A DNA stretch of 64,000 nucleotides from Lucinisca nassula (taxonomy: Eukaryota; Mollusca; Bivalvia; Lucinida; Lucinidae), in NCBI GenBank assembly GCA_963580285.1, contig OY757010.1, forward strand, positions 153,470,714-153,534,713. The letters are read 5' to 3'. Positions 9,859-20,600 of the stretch are shown here, piece by piece. A program made the translations under genes and the position numbers. Position 1 is the stretch's first letter; each line of letters starts with the position of its first letter. Below the pieces are notes generated by a model that was not told the DNA's origin, ran no database searches, and saw nothing but the letters and a program-made list of their open reading frames with translations.

Positions 9859-10240
9859 CGTTCTGCAACGGAACGTTAGGTTTTTTGTTGCTGTTTTTTT
9901 TCGGGTACGTCGGTTTTCGCCCACCTCTGATTAACAATCGGCTCGATATGAGTGAAATAATCTTGAAAGGGCTGTAAAACCCAGGCATGCTTCCACGCAG
10001 AGCTGAAACCGACCGCACACGAGTACTGGTAAACCGCTTAGAGGATCTAAGCCTGCCTAGGCAAAGCGGTGCAATTCGGACTGTCCATACTTATAAACCT
10101 TATTGGTTTCATTGGGCCACAGGCCTTCAGATGTCATTGCATCTCAGTGTCGGGTAAAAATCCCATAAAATTGAAAAAAAAGTCTCCAAAATGACCTATA
10201 CAGTGTTGACGGGGAGGTAAAACCTTAATTAAAACAAACA
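9859..10240 (+). mobile_element. Composite SINE: SINE-B body joined to SINE-A
   Basis: Positions 9859-9983 are the 3' half of SINE-B ('tctgcaacggaacg', 'cggctcgatatgagtg', 'cttgaaagggctgtaaaacc'). SINE-A starts directly at 'gcttccacgcagagctg' and runs to the tail near 10240. There is no poly(A) or TSD at the join. Confidence 0.65.
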
Positions 10241-10299
10241 AATGACATCTCTCCAATAAATAAAGAACCGCAGCTGGATACTGGTTAATCGCTCAAAGG

Positions 10300-10575
10300 A
10301 TCTGATAAGTGTGCTTTATGTAACCTTCATGAAGTAGGGGATGAGTTTCACTATGTATTAATATGCCGTTTTTTTTTTTCAAAAGTGAGAGACAGAAATA
10401 CATAGATAAATATATTTATACATCCACCAATGTGCTAAAATTCAAAGAATTAATGAACAGCGAAAATGAAGTCAAATTACGCAACCTTTGCTTTTTTGCA
10501 AAAATGATTATTAAAAGAGTTCAGTGATCTTATGCGTCTCCAAAACAGACTTGCCTTGTCCATACCATATAGCAT
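10300..10575 (+). pseudogene. LINE C-terminal fragment, 5'-truncated copy
   Basis: From 'gtgtgctttatgtaacc' to 'cagacttgccttgtccat' it is almost identical to 10998-11245. It covers only the end of the ORF (C-x2-C, 'GDEFHY') and the beginning of the 3' UTR, and is interrupted by a T run. Confidence 0.65.
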
Positions 10576-10772
10576 GTCCGTGACGCAAATTGCATTTTAT
10601 TATTTTTTATTATCTCAAAAACGGACATGTTTCTGATGAGAAGTTGTGATATTTTTCATAACTTTGCCTCAGGCATGGGTTGGTGGTTCTCCGTGAAACC
10701 GCCTCATTTGTGGTGGCAGACCAGATATCTGGATAAACCAGTCCGCAAGCCCGCAATGTAGCTCATTAATTA

Positions 10773-11255
10773 AACTCATTCTACAAAGTCAGTTTTTGCA
10801 AACATGGAGTGGCAAATTAGATAGTTCCTCCAAAGGTTTAAATTACAGACTATTTAAGGAGACAATACAATTAGAAGCTTATTTCTTAAAAGTTCCATCG
10901 AATCTCTATTTTTATTTTGCTAAACTCCGAACAGGAAACCACAGATTCCCTTGCGAACGCGGTCGTTGGCTCGGACTCGAACTTATCGACAGAAAGTGTG
11001 CTTTATGTAACCTACATGAAGTAGGGGATGAGTTTCACTATGTATTTATATGCCTTTTTTTTCAAAAGTAAGAGACAGAAATACATAGATAAATATTATT
11101 ATACATCCACCAATGTGCTAAAATTCAAAGAATTAATGAACAGCGAAAATGAAGTCCAATTACGCAACCTTTGCATTTTTGCAAAAATGATTATTAAAAG
11201 AGTTCAGTGATCTTATGCCTCTCCAAAACAGACTTGCCTTGTCCATGCCATATAG
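10773..11255 (+). pseudogene. LINE ORF2 C-terminal remnant
   Basis: The frame from about 10773 to 11071 reads a LINE C-terminal domain: 'KGLNYRLFK', 'FAKLRTGNHRFPCERGRW', then CALCNLHEVGDEFHYVFIC, a Cys-x2-Cys...His-x4-Cys knuckle found after the RT domain in many animal non-LTR elements. It breaks after FFQK, and the rest (like 'CIFAKMIIKR') continues in another frame. No RT domain is present. Confidence 0.7.
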
Positions 11256-11261
11256 CTCGTA

Positions 11262-11395
11262 ACGTGTATCCAAGACATGTGTTCTGTGGCGGAAATAAAG
11301 AAAATAATGTTTGACCCCCGTAAACCCCACCTTTCTCTACATAAAGTGGGGGGTTGGGGTATTCATTACACGGACTTGTTGACGTGATACATTGT
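11262..11395. mobile_element. MITE-II right part inside a LINE 3' end
   Basis: 'gtaaaccccacctttctc', 'acataaagtggggg' and the terminus 'cacggacttgttgacgtgat' match MITE-II. LINE sequence lies on both sides. Confidence 0.55.
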
Positions 11396-11573
11396 GTTGT
11401 GTTTTTGACATTGTGTTAACATTTTTGTTATTGTTATTACTACTATTATTATCAAAAATAACGGTGGTGATGATGATAAATATTGTAATTATAATTTTCC
11501 ACTCATATGTCATATGCATGACCTGAGTTTGTCTCAATAAAGAACTATAATGTTATGTTATGTTATGATATAG
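11396..11573 (+). mobile_element. LINE 3' UTR and (ATGTT)n tail
   Basis: It ends with 'ctcaataaagaac', a polyadenylation-signal-like AATAAA, then 'tgttatgttatgttatg'. A simple repeat after the 3' UTR rather than poly(A) is usual for some CR1/Jockey-group LINEs. It is probably the end of the element at 10773. Confidence 0.55.
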
Positions 11574-11758
11574 ACTGTCTAGGCAACGGGGTGCGAGTCC
11601 AACCATACAATAAATAAATCCTTTTGGTTTGTTTAGCCGGCAGGGCTTGAGATGCCATTTCATCCCAATGTCGATATGAGTCCCATAAAATTGGGATTGA
11701 AGCCTCCAAAATGACCTAAACAGTGTTGACGATGACGCAAAACCTCAATTCAAACAAC
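11574..11758 (+). mobile_element. SINE-A, 5'-truncated
   Basis: It starts at 'ctgtctaggcaacgggg' and ends 'cgcaaaacctcaattcaaac'. It abuts the LINE tail. Confidence 0.65.
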
Positions 11759-11997
11759 CACATCCTCAACATATAAAGTGAAATGACCCTGAAATTCAGG
11801 TCACCATGTTCTTCACACTAGAACGAATGTCACATAGGAGGCTGATAGCATAGTTGAACTGCATATGACATTAAAAATAACCCATTGCCTCACTGCCAGC
11901 ATTTAAACCTGTTTTTTTCTGTCGTTCTTAATGATAAGTGACTGTCCAGATACAAACATTCGAAATTATTAATAATAATAATAATTATCATATAAAA

Positions 11998-12240
11998 CGG
12001 GCCTCCGTGGCCTAATGGATAAGAGCGCTGACTCTTAATCATTAGGTCTCTCACCGCCGTGGGTTCGAGCCTCGCTCGGGTCACGTGTGAGACGCCAAGT
12101 TCTGCAACGGAAGGTCAGGTGGTTTTTCTCCGGGTACTCCGGTTTTCGCCCACCTATGATTAACGATCGGCTCGATATGAGTGAAATAATCTTGAAAGGG
12201 CCGTAAAACCCAAACCAAAAAAAAAAAAAAAAAAAAAAAA
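11998..12240 (+). mobile_element. SINE-B, full length, tRNA-Lys-like head, with TSD
   Basis: The head 'gcctccgtggcctaatggat' contains an A box (TGGCCTAATGG) and is followed by a B box 'gggttcgagcctcg'. The body includes 'cggctcgatatgagtgaaat', and the copy ends in 'ggccgtaaaacccaaacc' and a poly(A) of about 23. The flanking duplication 'attatcatataaa' (11984-11996 and 12240-12252) is nearly perfect, so it is a recent, L1-type target-primed insertion. It is not a functional tRNA gene. Confidence 0.9.
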
Positions 12241-12252
12241 TTATCATATAAA

Positions 12253-12430
12253 CCCTATTGGTTTCATTGATCCTCGCTCGGGTAAATTGTGGGACGCTAA
12301 ATTCTGCAACGCAATGTCAGATAGTTTTCACCGAATACTCCGGTTTTCTCCCACCTCTGAATAAAGATCGGCTCGAATTTAGTGAAATAAGCTTGAAAGA
12401 GTCGTATAACCAAAACCAATAAAAAGCTGT
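12253..12430 (+). mobile_element. Degenerate SINE-B body with a SINE-A scrap
   Basis: 'cctattggtttcatt' is a SINE-A motif, fused to 'gatcctcgctcgggt' and the SINE-B body ('tctgcaacgcaatg', 'gatcggctcgaatttag'). Confidence 0.6.
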
Positions 12431-14380
12431 TTTCGCTATAAACATTTTAATGAGCCTGTCATTTGTATGGTTAGCTCTTCAGAAATCTATGTATTGGGTA
12501 CATGCGCTTGTTACAATGTCCTCCGCGAGGTTATTTTGGAAAGTAACCATACAAGTTTTATGAACAAGTACGAAACTTAAGTCATTCATTTTCATTGTTT
12601 CATGTCCTTAATAGTGAGCTGAAACACAACTCGGGATTTCTCCGGGAAGCAATAAGTTGTGATTTACATCTGATTACAAATGAATGACTTGAAGGGGTAG
12701 ATAAGAACGCTGAATGCGTTTGGCTAGGGTTACATTTGAGACAACGGTCTGCAACTGTAATCCAGGAGGTTGTTCTCCGGTACTCCGGTTTTCAATTTTT
12801 GCAGTTTTCGCCCCCCAAAATAATTAACAAACTGCAGCATTCGAAAGCGAACCAATAGTATCCCTAAGATCAAATTTGCATTTAAAAACATATACGTACA
12901 GTTTTCAGTTCTTGACACCAAAAACATCTACAAACTTGCAAGTAATAATAACATTTAATATGTTTTCATGCCTTAAAACAAAAAACAGATGTGTCAGCCA
13001 TGGGATTCGCACTCACAACCATATGGTCCAAAAGTCAAAAGGAAATCTTTCCTGAGCACTCTACCTTTGGACCACCGTTCTTATTAATGCATTGTTGGAA
13101 TATTTAGCATATATATTACATTATAAACACTATAAAGTATAGGTAAACTACTTCGCAGTCGTTTCACTGTCATATATCGAAGTAAATAACTGTCAAGAGC
13201 ACCAAATGATTCGTTTTACATAAACAAAGTATATCGAAAGCGAACCTCTGGTGCCAGAACATCACTAGCTGTAATTTCAGCTATGATGTACCGCCAATCG
13301 AGCTCTTCACCAGACGCCATAGATCTCTATATTCAGTAGACGAAACTAATATACTGATTACGTAACTGTAGGGGTGTCGGGATATACACAAACTCATGTA
13401 AACACTGTACTTATCATTTACAAAAATATTCTGAACATCTGAACAAACTTAATAAAAATCTATCATATGTTTTGATGTCTACAATTTCCTTTAAATAATT
13501 ATCAGTAATGAATATGGAATCCTGACACACACCCCACTAGAAGAGTCCAATAAAATACCAATTTTAATTATAGGCCGTTAAATGAGAATTCTATTAATTA
13601 ACTAATTGAATAAGTATATAGAATAACTAACGCCTAGAAAAATATTATCAAACCTTTCACCCCTTAGCTTCAGACGTGTTGTATTTTATCTTTTAACTCT
13701 TTTTGTACCAAATGGAATCTTCCTACTTATATATGACAGGAGTCCATTTCAAGGTTTAGAAGCTTTTGTGATGGCCATGATGCTTGAATTAAAGCAAGCA
13801 GAAGACCCATGCATGCATGAAATGGACGTTTCGGTTTTACTCAGAATCAACATTGTTACTGGTTACACGTCAAATGGCATTCATCACCACGACCTGTGAA
13901 AAGGGAAGTTAGTCCCTAGCTCTCGCCAAACTAGTAAACTAAGCTACATTATCCTTTGCATATTACACATAACTGGAACACCGGAACAGACTACCTAGCC
14001 TCTGATCTATTCCGCTGATAAAAGAACCGAATCTGGAAGGGCATTCCGATCTCTTATTGTCAGAGGGAGGACGGATCTCTTATAGATGTCAGTTTTTGCA
14101 GAGGGCACCTCAAATGCCAAAGAGTGATACTTTCTGCCACTCCTAATACCGGGTGGGGTGGGGGTGAATACGGTCATCTATTGAAATGTTGGCAGCACGC
14201 TTCAGACCTTTGTATAAGAGTATAAGTCTACTGTTTCTCCTCCTTTCCTGAGAGACTCCCATCATAAGCTTTTCAGTATTCCAGTCATACTTCCAGTTTC
14301 AAAGCTGTAATTACTCGTAACAAATCTAGCTGCCCTATTGTCCAAGATTTTTACCCAATCATTTACTACTGTGGTCAGCT
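12431..14380. other. Mostly unassigned; one tRNA-like SINE remnant
   Basis: At about 13003-13085, minus strand, 'aaaggtagagtgctc' (A-box-like) and 'gtgagtgcgaatcccatgg' (B-box-like) suggest an old tRNA-derived SINE. 'ttttgtaccaaatggaatct' (about 13704) recurs at 63405, a shared MITE fragment. I see no coding gene. Confidence 0.4.
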
Positions 14381-14384
14381 GAGT

Positions 14385-14660
14385 TTCACAACTGTGCTTT
14401 TGCCTAACTGTGCAAGGCGGTTCTTCTGTCGCGGTTTATTTTTGTTATGGTTTGTCTTTGGGTGTTTGTGTCGCTTATATTATTTTATTTTGGATAGCCT
14501 ATCGGCCATTTTGTTGGACAGTAACTGTCGTTTTGGCTTTCCGCTGTTGATGTTTCCATTAGGGTCTGTTGTTTCATGATTGTGTTTCTTTCCCTCTGCT
14601 GTCTGGTGGGAGCTGTGGATTAATTGTATCGATTCCTGATCATTGCCTCCACTTCTATTT
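14385..14660 (+). mobile_element. PLE element, 3' end only
   Basis: It matches the last part of the PLE 3' UTR at 43.87-44.13 kb: 'cgcggtttatttttgttatg', 'ggctttccgctgttgatg', ending 'tcattgcctccacttctat'. Confidence 0.7.
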
Positions 14661-15270
14661 TGCTTTGTTTACGTTATGTTTTAGCGACGTAACGTAGCAT
14701 TTTTAAGTTTCATGTTGGCGTCATTGCGGAACAGACACTATCATTTTAACAACATTTTGAAGTAGACGCCGTGCTATGTTAGCTTTACGGTCGCATCTGA
14801 AGTGTTGATATGGCTTGTGGGGCGTTTCCGTCACAAGTTGTCTCAGGAAATGCAGAATGGCGATCCTCATGTTTATTTCATTGCAATAACATTTGTCTGG
14901 TCCCTCGAAAGGTATTCAGACAGCTTCCTCGGGAGCCTGCAAATGTTATGCATGAAAAACTATGGATGGTCTCTGTACTTGTTCTGTATTGGAAGGGCAC
15001 TTATGAGGCCTAATCTGTCGAAACTAGTTAATCTGGCCTAGAAAATTATAATAATCGATGTTTTTTTTTTTTGTTTTTTTTTTATTCCTCAGGTGAATTT
15101 CATTTTTTTTCCTGAACATAAACCTTTACAGAAGGCATTTACAACACCTGATATATGAAGGGACTGTTTGGTCACCGAAATTGTTTTTATTGATTTTCTT
15201 GTTCCTTTTTATTATTTTCGATTTTCGAAAAAATCTTTATCGTACTTGCAAGTATTCCAGCTCAATATAT
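14661..15270. other. Unassigned sequence
   Basis: Two overlapping frames (14802-15041 and 14810-15013) have no recognisable motif and no splice context. A T-rich run lies at 15060-15083. Confidence 0.35.
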
Positions 15271-15582
15271 TTGTATTGGAGTTTAACAGCCCAGTAAACA
15301 CTATTTAGATCATTTTTGAACTCATCAGTTTACCTGTCCATACTATTCCTGGACAGGCTTATACGTAAGCGGTTAACCAATACAGTGCACTTCTTTCGCC
15401 AGAAACTGACAGCTGCTCTACTTGAATCAGCGGACGGGATAAACATAGAAAAGATTTGATGATCTTGGACTGATTTCATGGTCAATCGCCACGTAAGAAT
15501 GTTGCCGACCCCGGCAAGTATCGAATCCGCGTCGTACTGATTACCAGTCAGACGCGCATCCGACTAAGCTACCGAGGCCGGC
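15271..15582 (-). mobile_element. SINE-D, near full length
   Basis: On the minus strand the tRNA-like head 'ggcctcggtagcttagtcgg' is followed by a B box ('gcggattcgatac') and the body 'gttgccgac'-complement, 'tctggcgaaag' and 'cctggacaggcttatacg' (plus-strand reading of the latter). The tail 'ggctgttaaactccaataca' lies at about 15271-15290. Confidence 0.75.
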
Positions 15583-15612
15583 TAATTGGTTATGATATCT
15601 TTATGTTCACAC

Positions 15613-15654
15613 AGCCTCCGTGGCCTAGTATAGGGCACAGACTCTTAATCATTA
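15613..15654 (+). mobile_element. SINE-B head, interrupted by MITE-I
   Basis: 'gcctccgtggcctagtatag' through 'actcttaatcatta' matches the first 42 bp of SINE-B. MITE-I starts exactly there. A 'ggtctc' like the continuing SINE-B follows the MITE at 16050, too short to be sure. Confidence 0.55.
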
Positions 15655-16049
15655 CATTACGAAAACATGCATCCCATTCGCTGATTCAAGAAGGGCAGTT
15701 GTCAGTTTCTGGCGAAAGAATGTGCACTGCACTGGTTATCCCCTTACGGATACGCCTGTCCAGGAAAATGTGGATAGGTAAACTCACCAGCTCAAAAATT
15801 GACTGGGCCGTCAAACTCCAATACAAACAATCAAACGAAAACATGCCTAAATATATTGAAATTTTACCACCAAAAGCTGAACATCTGTTTAAAATATAGA
15901 GTGTGGGTACACGTAAGAACCGCCTCCGCGAAGCGGTTCTAACGAGTACCAACAATTTATGTTTTTGAGCAAAAAAGAAGTGAAAAATAATGTATATCTA
16001 AAAGTGGGGTTTAATGGGGTCAAATTGATGTAGGCATGTTTTCGTGATG
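15655..16049. mobile_element. MITE-I split by a SINE-D fragment
   Basis: The left terminus 'cattacgaaaacatgc' (15655-15670) is separated from the rest (15835-16049), which has the hairpin 'gaaccgcctccgcgaagcgg' near 15920 and ends 'ggcatgttttcgtgatg'. The terminus is repeated, 'acgaaaacatgc', at 15835, which is the SINE's TSD. Confidence 0.7.
15671..15834 (+). mobile_element. SINE-D, 5'-truncated, with 12-bp TSD
   Basis: It runs from 'gattcaagaagggcag' to 'tcaaactccaatacaaac'. It is flanked by 'acgaaaacatgc' on both sides, inside the MITE-I terminus. Confidence 0.75.
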
Positions 16050-16079
16050 GGTCTCCGAAAAGCAAAATAACATTATTCC

Positions 16080-16600
16080 TCTTTATTGATATAAACCCAT
16101 ATATGCCTAGCGTCTTTTGGGGGCCATTTTGCAAACATTGCAGACACAGATCAGACGCCAAAACGCGCGGCATCTGATCTGGGTCTAAACTGTTTGCTGA
16201 AAGTGGGTTTTACTGCTAACAATACAAACCTGACTCCCCTATAATTGGACATGGACCACTCCAAATTGATACGCTTGGAGATTCCGTTGAATGTTACATA
16301 GGAGTACATAATTACTTTTCACCCATTTGTACTGAATAGAATCATCACCCTTAAGTCAGTATAGCACAAGTCCGTTTCACAATTTAGGGGTTTCTTATTG
16401 CGGCTTCTTCAATTTTTATCTGGAAAATGGCTGAACTTTTCGTAAACATGCAGTTTAGGCCCTGATGAGACGCTGCGTTCTGTGGCATCTGATTTTGTTC
16501 TGCACTGTTTCCCTGTTACCAGTTTTTGAATTCCCGGTACAAAATGGGTTCTTGTACTCAGCATAAAATGTGTTAATTGCACTGATCTATGAAGGATTCT
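16080..16600. repeat. Palindromic 'cagatcagac' MITE fragments
   Basis: 'gcagacacagatcagacgcc' and 'ggcatctgatctgggtc' (about 16139-16188) form an inverted pair. A second, weaker set ('ggccctgatgagacgc' ... 'ggcatctgattttg') lies at 16458-16500. Both resemble the core of the TTAA-flanked MITEs, but their ends are not clear. Confidence 0.45.
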
Positions 16601-16929
16601 TCTTGAATAAAATATGTTTGTACCAAAAGATTTTTGGCTGATGGAAGGGGTTTTCCGGATCGGGTAATCAGCTTCAGTTCACATTTTGAGGCCGGTTTGG
16701 GGCGAAACATCTATGTCGCTAAACGTCTCGTTACCGCAGTTATCACAGGCTTGGTGTGCCTTGTATTTTTCCGCGGCTACGTCATCGCTGCCTGTCATTC
16801 ATAAAAACTTATACAATTGGAATTCTTTTGTAAAAGTTACACTATTGAAAAATAAACAGGAGGACATGCGCGTTTATGAAGTCAATTGATAGAACGTACA
16901 AGTTATAATATTCAGTTTAATTGGAAGCC

Positions 16930-17045
16930 TTTTGTGAGACTTTCGAAACTGCTTTGAATAATGAACAATATTTTCTCAAAGAGAACCGTCGTGATATGAC
17001 TGAAAAATTGTTGAAAGCGACGTTAAACCCGAATTCACCCACAAT
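16930..17045 (+). mobile_element. SINE-E 3' end fragment
   Basis: 'accgtcgtgatatgactg' and 'gcgacgttaaacccg' are the terminal motifs of SINE-E, whose 5' part is seen at 49586 ('acaccgtcgtgatatac'). The 61-residue frame here is non-coding. Confidence 0.45.
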
Positions 17046-17149
17046 TCTCACGGAGAATCTTGGTTGTTATGAGGCCGTTTGCAGGAGCGGCCAGATTTCA
17101 GTGTAAATGTCCGCTCAGGTGCGATTCAATCGCACCAAAAAGTATACAT

Positions 17150-18330
17150 TTTGGTCTTGGCAAACTATGTGTGACGCTTTATCTTACCTTTTAGATAATA
17201 TCTACAGTGATTTAATGATGTCACTTTCTAGGCAAAGTCAAGCAAGCTGACACTATGGAAACCTTTAACTCTACCTAAAGATATTAAGACGATCTTTTAA
17301 ATATTGATAGCCCTTACTTTGAAGGAATGGTCAGTCAAATTTATCCATCTGAGCTGCAGTTAAATAAAGCCAATAATTCTGATATCGAAGCCCCGTGGTT
17401 GGATTTACATTTGAACATTTCAATTAGTTTTGTTTCAACAAAAAATTATGATAAGCGCGATGATTTTGATTTTAATATAGTTAACTTTCCAGTTTTATAT
17501 GGTGCTGTTCCTCGTTCTCCATCTTACAGTGTTAAATTTCGCATCTTGTTCGCTTTGCAAGAGAGTAAAGTCATGTCGCTGATTTTAACACTCGTTATAA
17601 AAGTTTAACTGCTACATCAGGGCTCGGACCCATCAATACGGTATTGATGGGTCCGTGATCAGGGCTATCGATATCATAAACCTTGGAAAGCATCTTCTAA
17701 GTTTTATCGCCGACACAAAAAAATAATTTCTAAATTTAAGGTTGGAATGAATGGAATTTTGCTGCAGGGGATGTCAGGTTTTTTTTTTCGACATTATGTA
17801 AAAATTAAGAAAAATGAAAGGCAAACCTAATTTTTCGGAACAATTTCAGAATATTATTAAACGTTACAAACGCATTGAATATAATATAAATTCTATTCAA
17901 TAGTCTGCATGCATTGTGTTTGACCCAATCGCGTTCAGACACTGAGCTTTCCTCTTTAATTGCACGCCGGTGGATCGGGCTTACGACTCCATGGTTGCTT
18001 TGGCTTAAAGTTAGTTATTAGTAGGCCAGTGCCGGAACATTTATGTCAGTTGCTTGGTCCAACGGAGTTCAAATGTTGGTTTTCTTTTGCTCCAGTGTTC
18101 CTCTGGTGCATTGCACCGGATGGCTCAGCTTGTTTTACTGTCGAGTCCTCATCCTTGTGTCAACTTGGCTTTAATTGTGATTTCTTTGTATACCGAGTTG
18201 ATTCAGTGATGAATTAGAAACCCTTCACGCCGACCAAACAAATACTTGGTTGAACAGCAGTCAAAGTAAGGGTGAGGGTTGGGATCCCGTTAAGTTAATT
18301 CAAACAAACCAGTAATTTTTACTGACCGTT
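17150..18330 (+). pseudogene. PLE RT remnant plus 3' UTR
   Basis: The frame at 17327-17608 reads 'MVSQIYPSELQLNKANNSD', 'IEAPWLDLHLNISIS' and 'KNYDKRDDFDFNIVNFP', the segment just after the catalytic YLDD in this family. The YLDD and upstream RT motifs are absent or scrambled; 'cttaccttttagataatatc' at 17183 is the only upstream hint. The 3' UTR ('gcacgccggtggatcgggct', 'gagtcctcatccttgtg') follows to about 18300. It is dead. Confidence 0.65.
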
Positions 18331-18400
18331 CCAAGTCGGTGCTTTAGCTGTGGTTCCTTCATGCTTTGTGTTGGCGGTTCTGATTATTTCCCTAATCGTA

Positions 18401-18517
18401 TCCCAGCAGGCACACGCCGCTAGGGCTTCGGTGCAACGTCATGCGACGTTGCATAAACGTCATGACGTTGCACCAACGTTGATGTGACGTCACAATTACG
18501 CCATGTGCCTGCTGGGA
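18401..18517. mobile_element. CAGCAGGCA-ended MITE, 117 bp, TA target
   Basis: The inverted ends are 'tcccagcaggcac' and 'gtgcctgctggga', each flanked by TA (18399-18400, 18518-18519). The interior contains 'aacgtcatgacgtt' and several 'caacgt' motifs. The same end, 'tgcctgctgggg', closes the minisatellite at 48.87 kb. Confidence 0.75.
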
Positions 18518-18592
18518 TATGTCGTTACGTTGATGATTCTGATTCTTCCCCTTTTTGGTTCTTCATTTTTAGTTACGGTTGTCCTTGTTTTT

Positions 18593-18888
18593 TTTTGTTT
18601 GATTTGAAGTTTAACGTCCCCGTCAACACTGTAAAGGTCATTTTGGATACGTATCTTCCAATTTTGTGGGACTTTTACCCGACATTGAGATGGAATAATA
18701 TCTCAAGCCCTGTCGCCTAATGAAACCAAAAGGGTTTATAAGCATGGACGGACCGACTCGCACCGCTTTGCCTGTGCAGGCTTAGATCCTCTAAGCGGTT
18801 TACCAGTACTCGTGTGCGGGTCGGTTTCAGCTCTGCGTGGAAGCATCATGCAGCCCATCTATTTCTTCAAGCCCCGATGGGCGGGGGC
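18593..18888 (-). mobile_element. SINE-A, full length
   Basis: On the minus strand it starts 'gcccccgcccatcggggctt' and ends 'gttaaacttcaaatc' followed by an A-rich tail (T-run 18588-18596 on plus). Confidence 0.8.
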
Positions 18889-19615
18889 CTCCTTCTATTT
18901 TAATGTTTGTCGTGTTGGTGATTCTGATTCTTTCCCCCATTATGTTAATTGCTCCTTTTTAGTTAGGTTTGGATATTCTGAGTCACCACCTGTTTTGGAA
19001 AGAGCTGCTGACTCGGTTTACCTGTTGTCCGTTTTGCTTACTATCGTCACTCCATGTTTCGACTTCTTTCCCTAGAGATATTGTGGGAAGAATTTGGGAT
19101 CCTTGACCGTTTTGATTTTTATAACCCAAATTTTCCTTCAATATTCCTTGGATTTAAGATGGTCTTATATAATGATGTATTTCGTGTTCATTGCCCCCAA
19201 AATAATCTGTATACAAACGGTTTGACATAAAAGCTATAATAGGAAGCATTGTCTATAAAACGTGAAGTACGTGAAGTAGCAATGATAAAATATAAAAAAA
19301 TAATTAACAATTCATTTTTTTTATTTAACGATTACATGTTAACAATGGACTAATTGGTGAAAAATTTAAGTGCACACGGCTTTCACATTAACAAGTAGTA
19401 CACGGATTTATCTTGTAAACAATTGAGGTGATTTGCCGTGAAAAATATCAATGTAGCCTAATTACGCCTACGTGCTGATTGCAAAGTAGCCAAAATAACA
19501 GATAATTAGCATCTTGTCGAGAAATTTTATCAGATTCTGAAGATATTTACCTGGAGGAAAAATACGTACTTAGTATTTTTTTATCAGAAAATACAAGCTT
19601 CACATCCATGAAAAC
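18889..19615. other. Unassigned sequence
   Basis: 'gttggtgattctgattcttt' at 18915 repeats 18530-18548, so a short local duplication flanks the SINE-A. No coding gene is recognised. Confidence 0.35.
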
Positions 19616-19982
19616 CATAACGAAAACACGCCTATATAATTTTGACCCCCTTGAAAAATAGAAGTGGAGGCAATGATCAGGAATCGATACAATTAACCCA
19701 AACCCACTTTTATATAGTAGAACTAGGGTTTACAGGAATAAACTTTATTTTCTCATTTAAGTCTGCTTTAAAATACAGAGTGTGGATACTCGTCGATGAG
19801 GCGGTTCTAACGTGTACCCTCAATCTATACTTTGAGCAGAATCGAGGCTGTTCTAACGAGTATCCGCAATCTATATTTTAGAGCAGAAATAAGAAAAATA
19901 TCACAAATTTCATCCTAAAATTTTAGGGTTTTTTTCGGCGGTAAAATTTACAATGTATTTGTATAGGCGTGTTTTCGTAATG
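19616..19982 (+). mobile_element. MITE-I with a tiny nested PLE 3' end
   Basis: It starts 'cataacgaaaacacgcc' and ends 'ggcgtgttttcgtaatg'. The hairpin region is rearranged, with one arm repeated ('gaggcggttctaacg', 'gaggctgttctaacg'). Confidence 0.7.
19656..19702 (-). mobile_element. PLE 3' end, about 47 bp
   Basis: 'aatagaagtggaggcaatg' and 'caggaatcgatacaattaac' are the reverse complement of the PLE terminal block. The MITE sequence resumes immediately ('acccacttttatatag'). It is an extremely 5'-truncated insertion. Confidence 0.65.
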
Positions 19983-20016
19983 GAAACATTCCGATACGAC
20001 AGCACATCCGAGTACA

Positions 20017-20295
20017 CATTACGCAAACACGCCTATACCAAATACATTGCCACCTTTATCGCCGAAAAATGAAAATTTTATGATGAAAAATTGTGATATT
20101 TTTCTTATTTCTGCTCCAAATATAGATTGTGGGCACTCGTTAAAACCGCCTCATCGAGGCGGTTCTAACGAGTACCCATAATCTTTATTTTAGAGCAGAA
20201 ATAAGAAAAATAAGGTATACCCCGGAAACCCCAGTTTTACTGTATAAAAGTGGGGTTCAAGGGGGTCAAAAATATACAGCCGTGTTTTCGTTATG
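20017..20295 (-). mobile_element. MITE-I, antisense, complete
   Basis: Its ends are 'cattacgcaaacacgcc' and 'gccgtgttttcgttatg'. The hairpin is 'gcctcatcgaggcggttc', centred near 20158. It lies 34 bp from the MITE-I at 19616, in the opposite orientation. Confidence 0.8.
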
Positions 20296-20600
20296 ACAAA
20301 AGGGGAAGGTAATGCAATAGTCTTGTGGGGAATCGTTTATTTGTTAAATATAAATAGTTATTCATGTACAACTGAGAATGGATAAAAGAAGTGATTTGTA
20401 CATTCATAGCGGAGACTTATTTTATTTGTATTTTTCGTCTATGTTTCCACTGTCTATATAATATGTCAGTAAAAGCAAATCTTGATTATAAAAAGACATT
20501 GTTACAAGTCCCTGTGGTATAATCTTAATGTAATTCCTGACACTGGTTACATTCATGCAACATTGCAGATTGGGGGGAACTGGTTGCTATGTTGTTTGTA

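Noticed and set aside
11998..12075. Possible tRNA-Lys gene
   Set aside because: It is the head of a poly(A)-tailed SINE with TSDs, duplicated almost exactly at 58474.
16921..17106. 61-residue frame with an ordered sequence
   Set aside because: Its end coincides with the SINE-E terminal motif.
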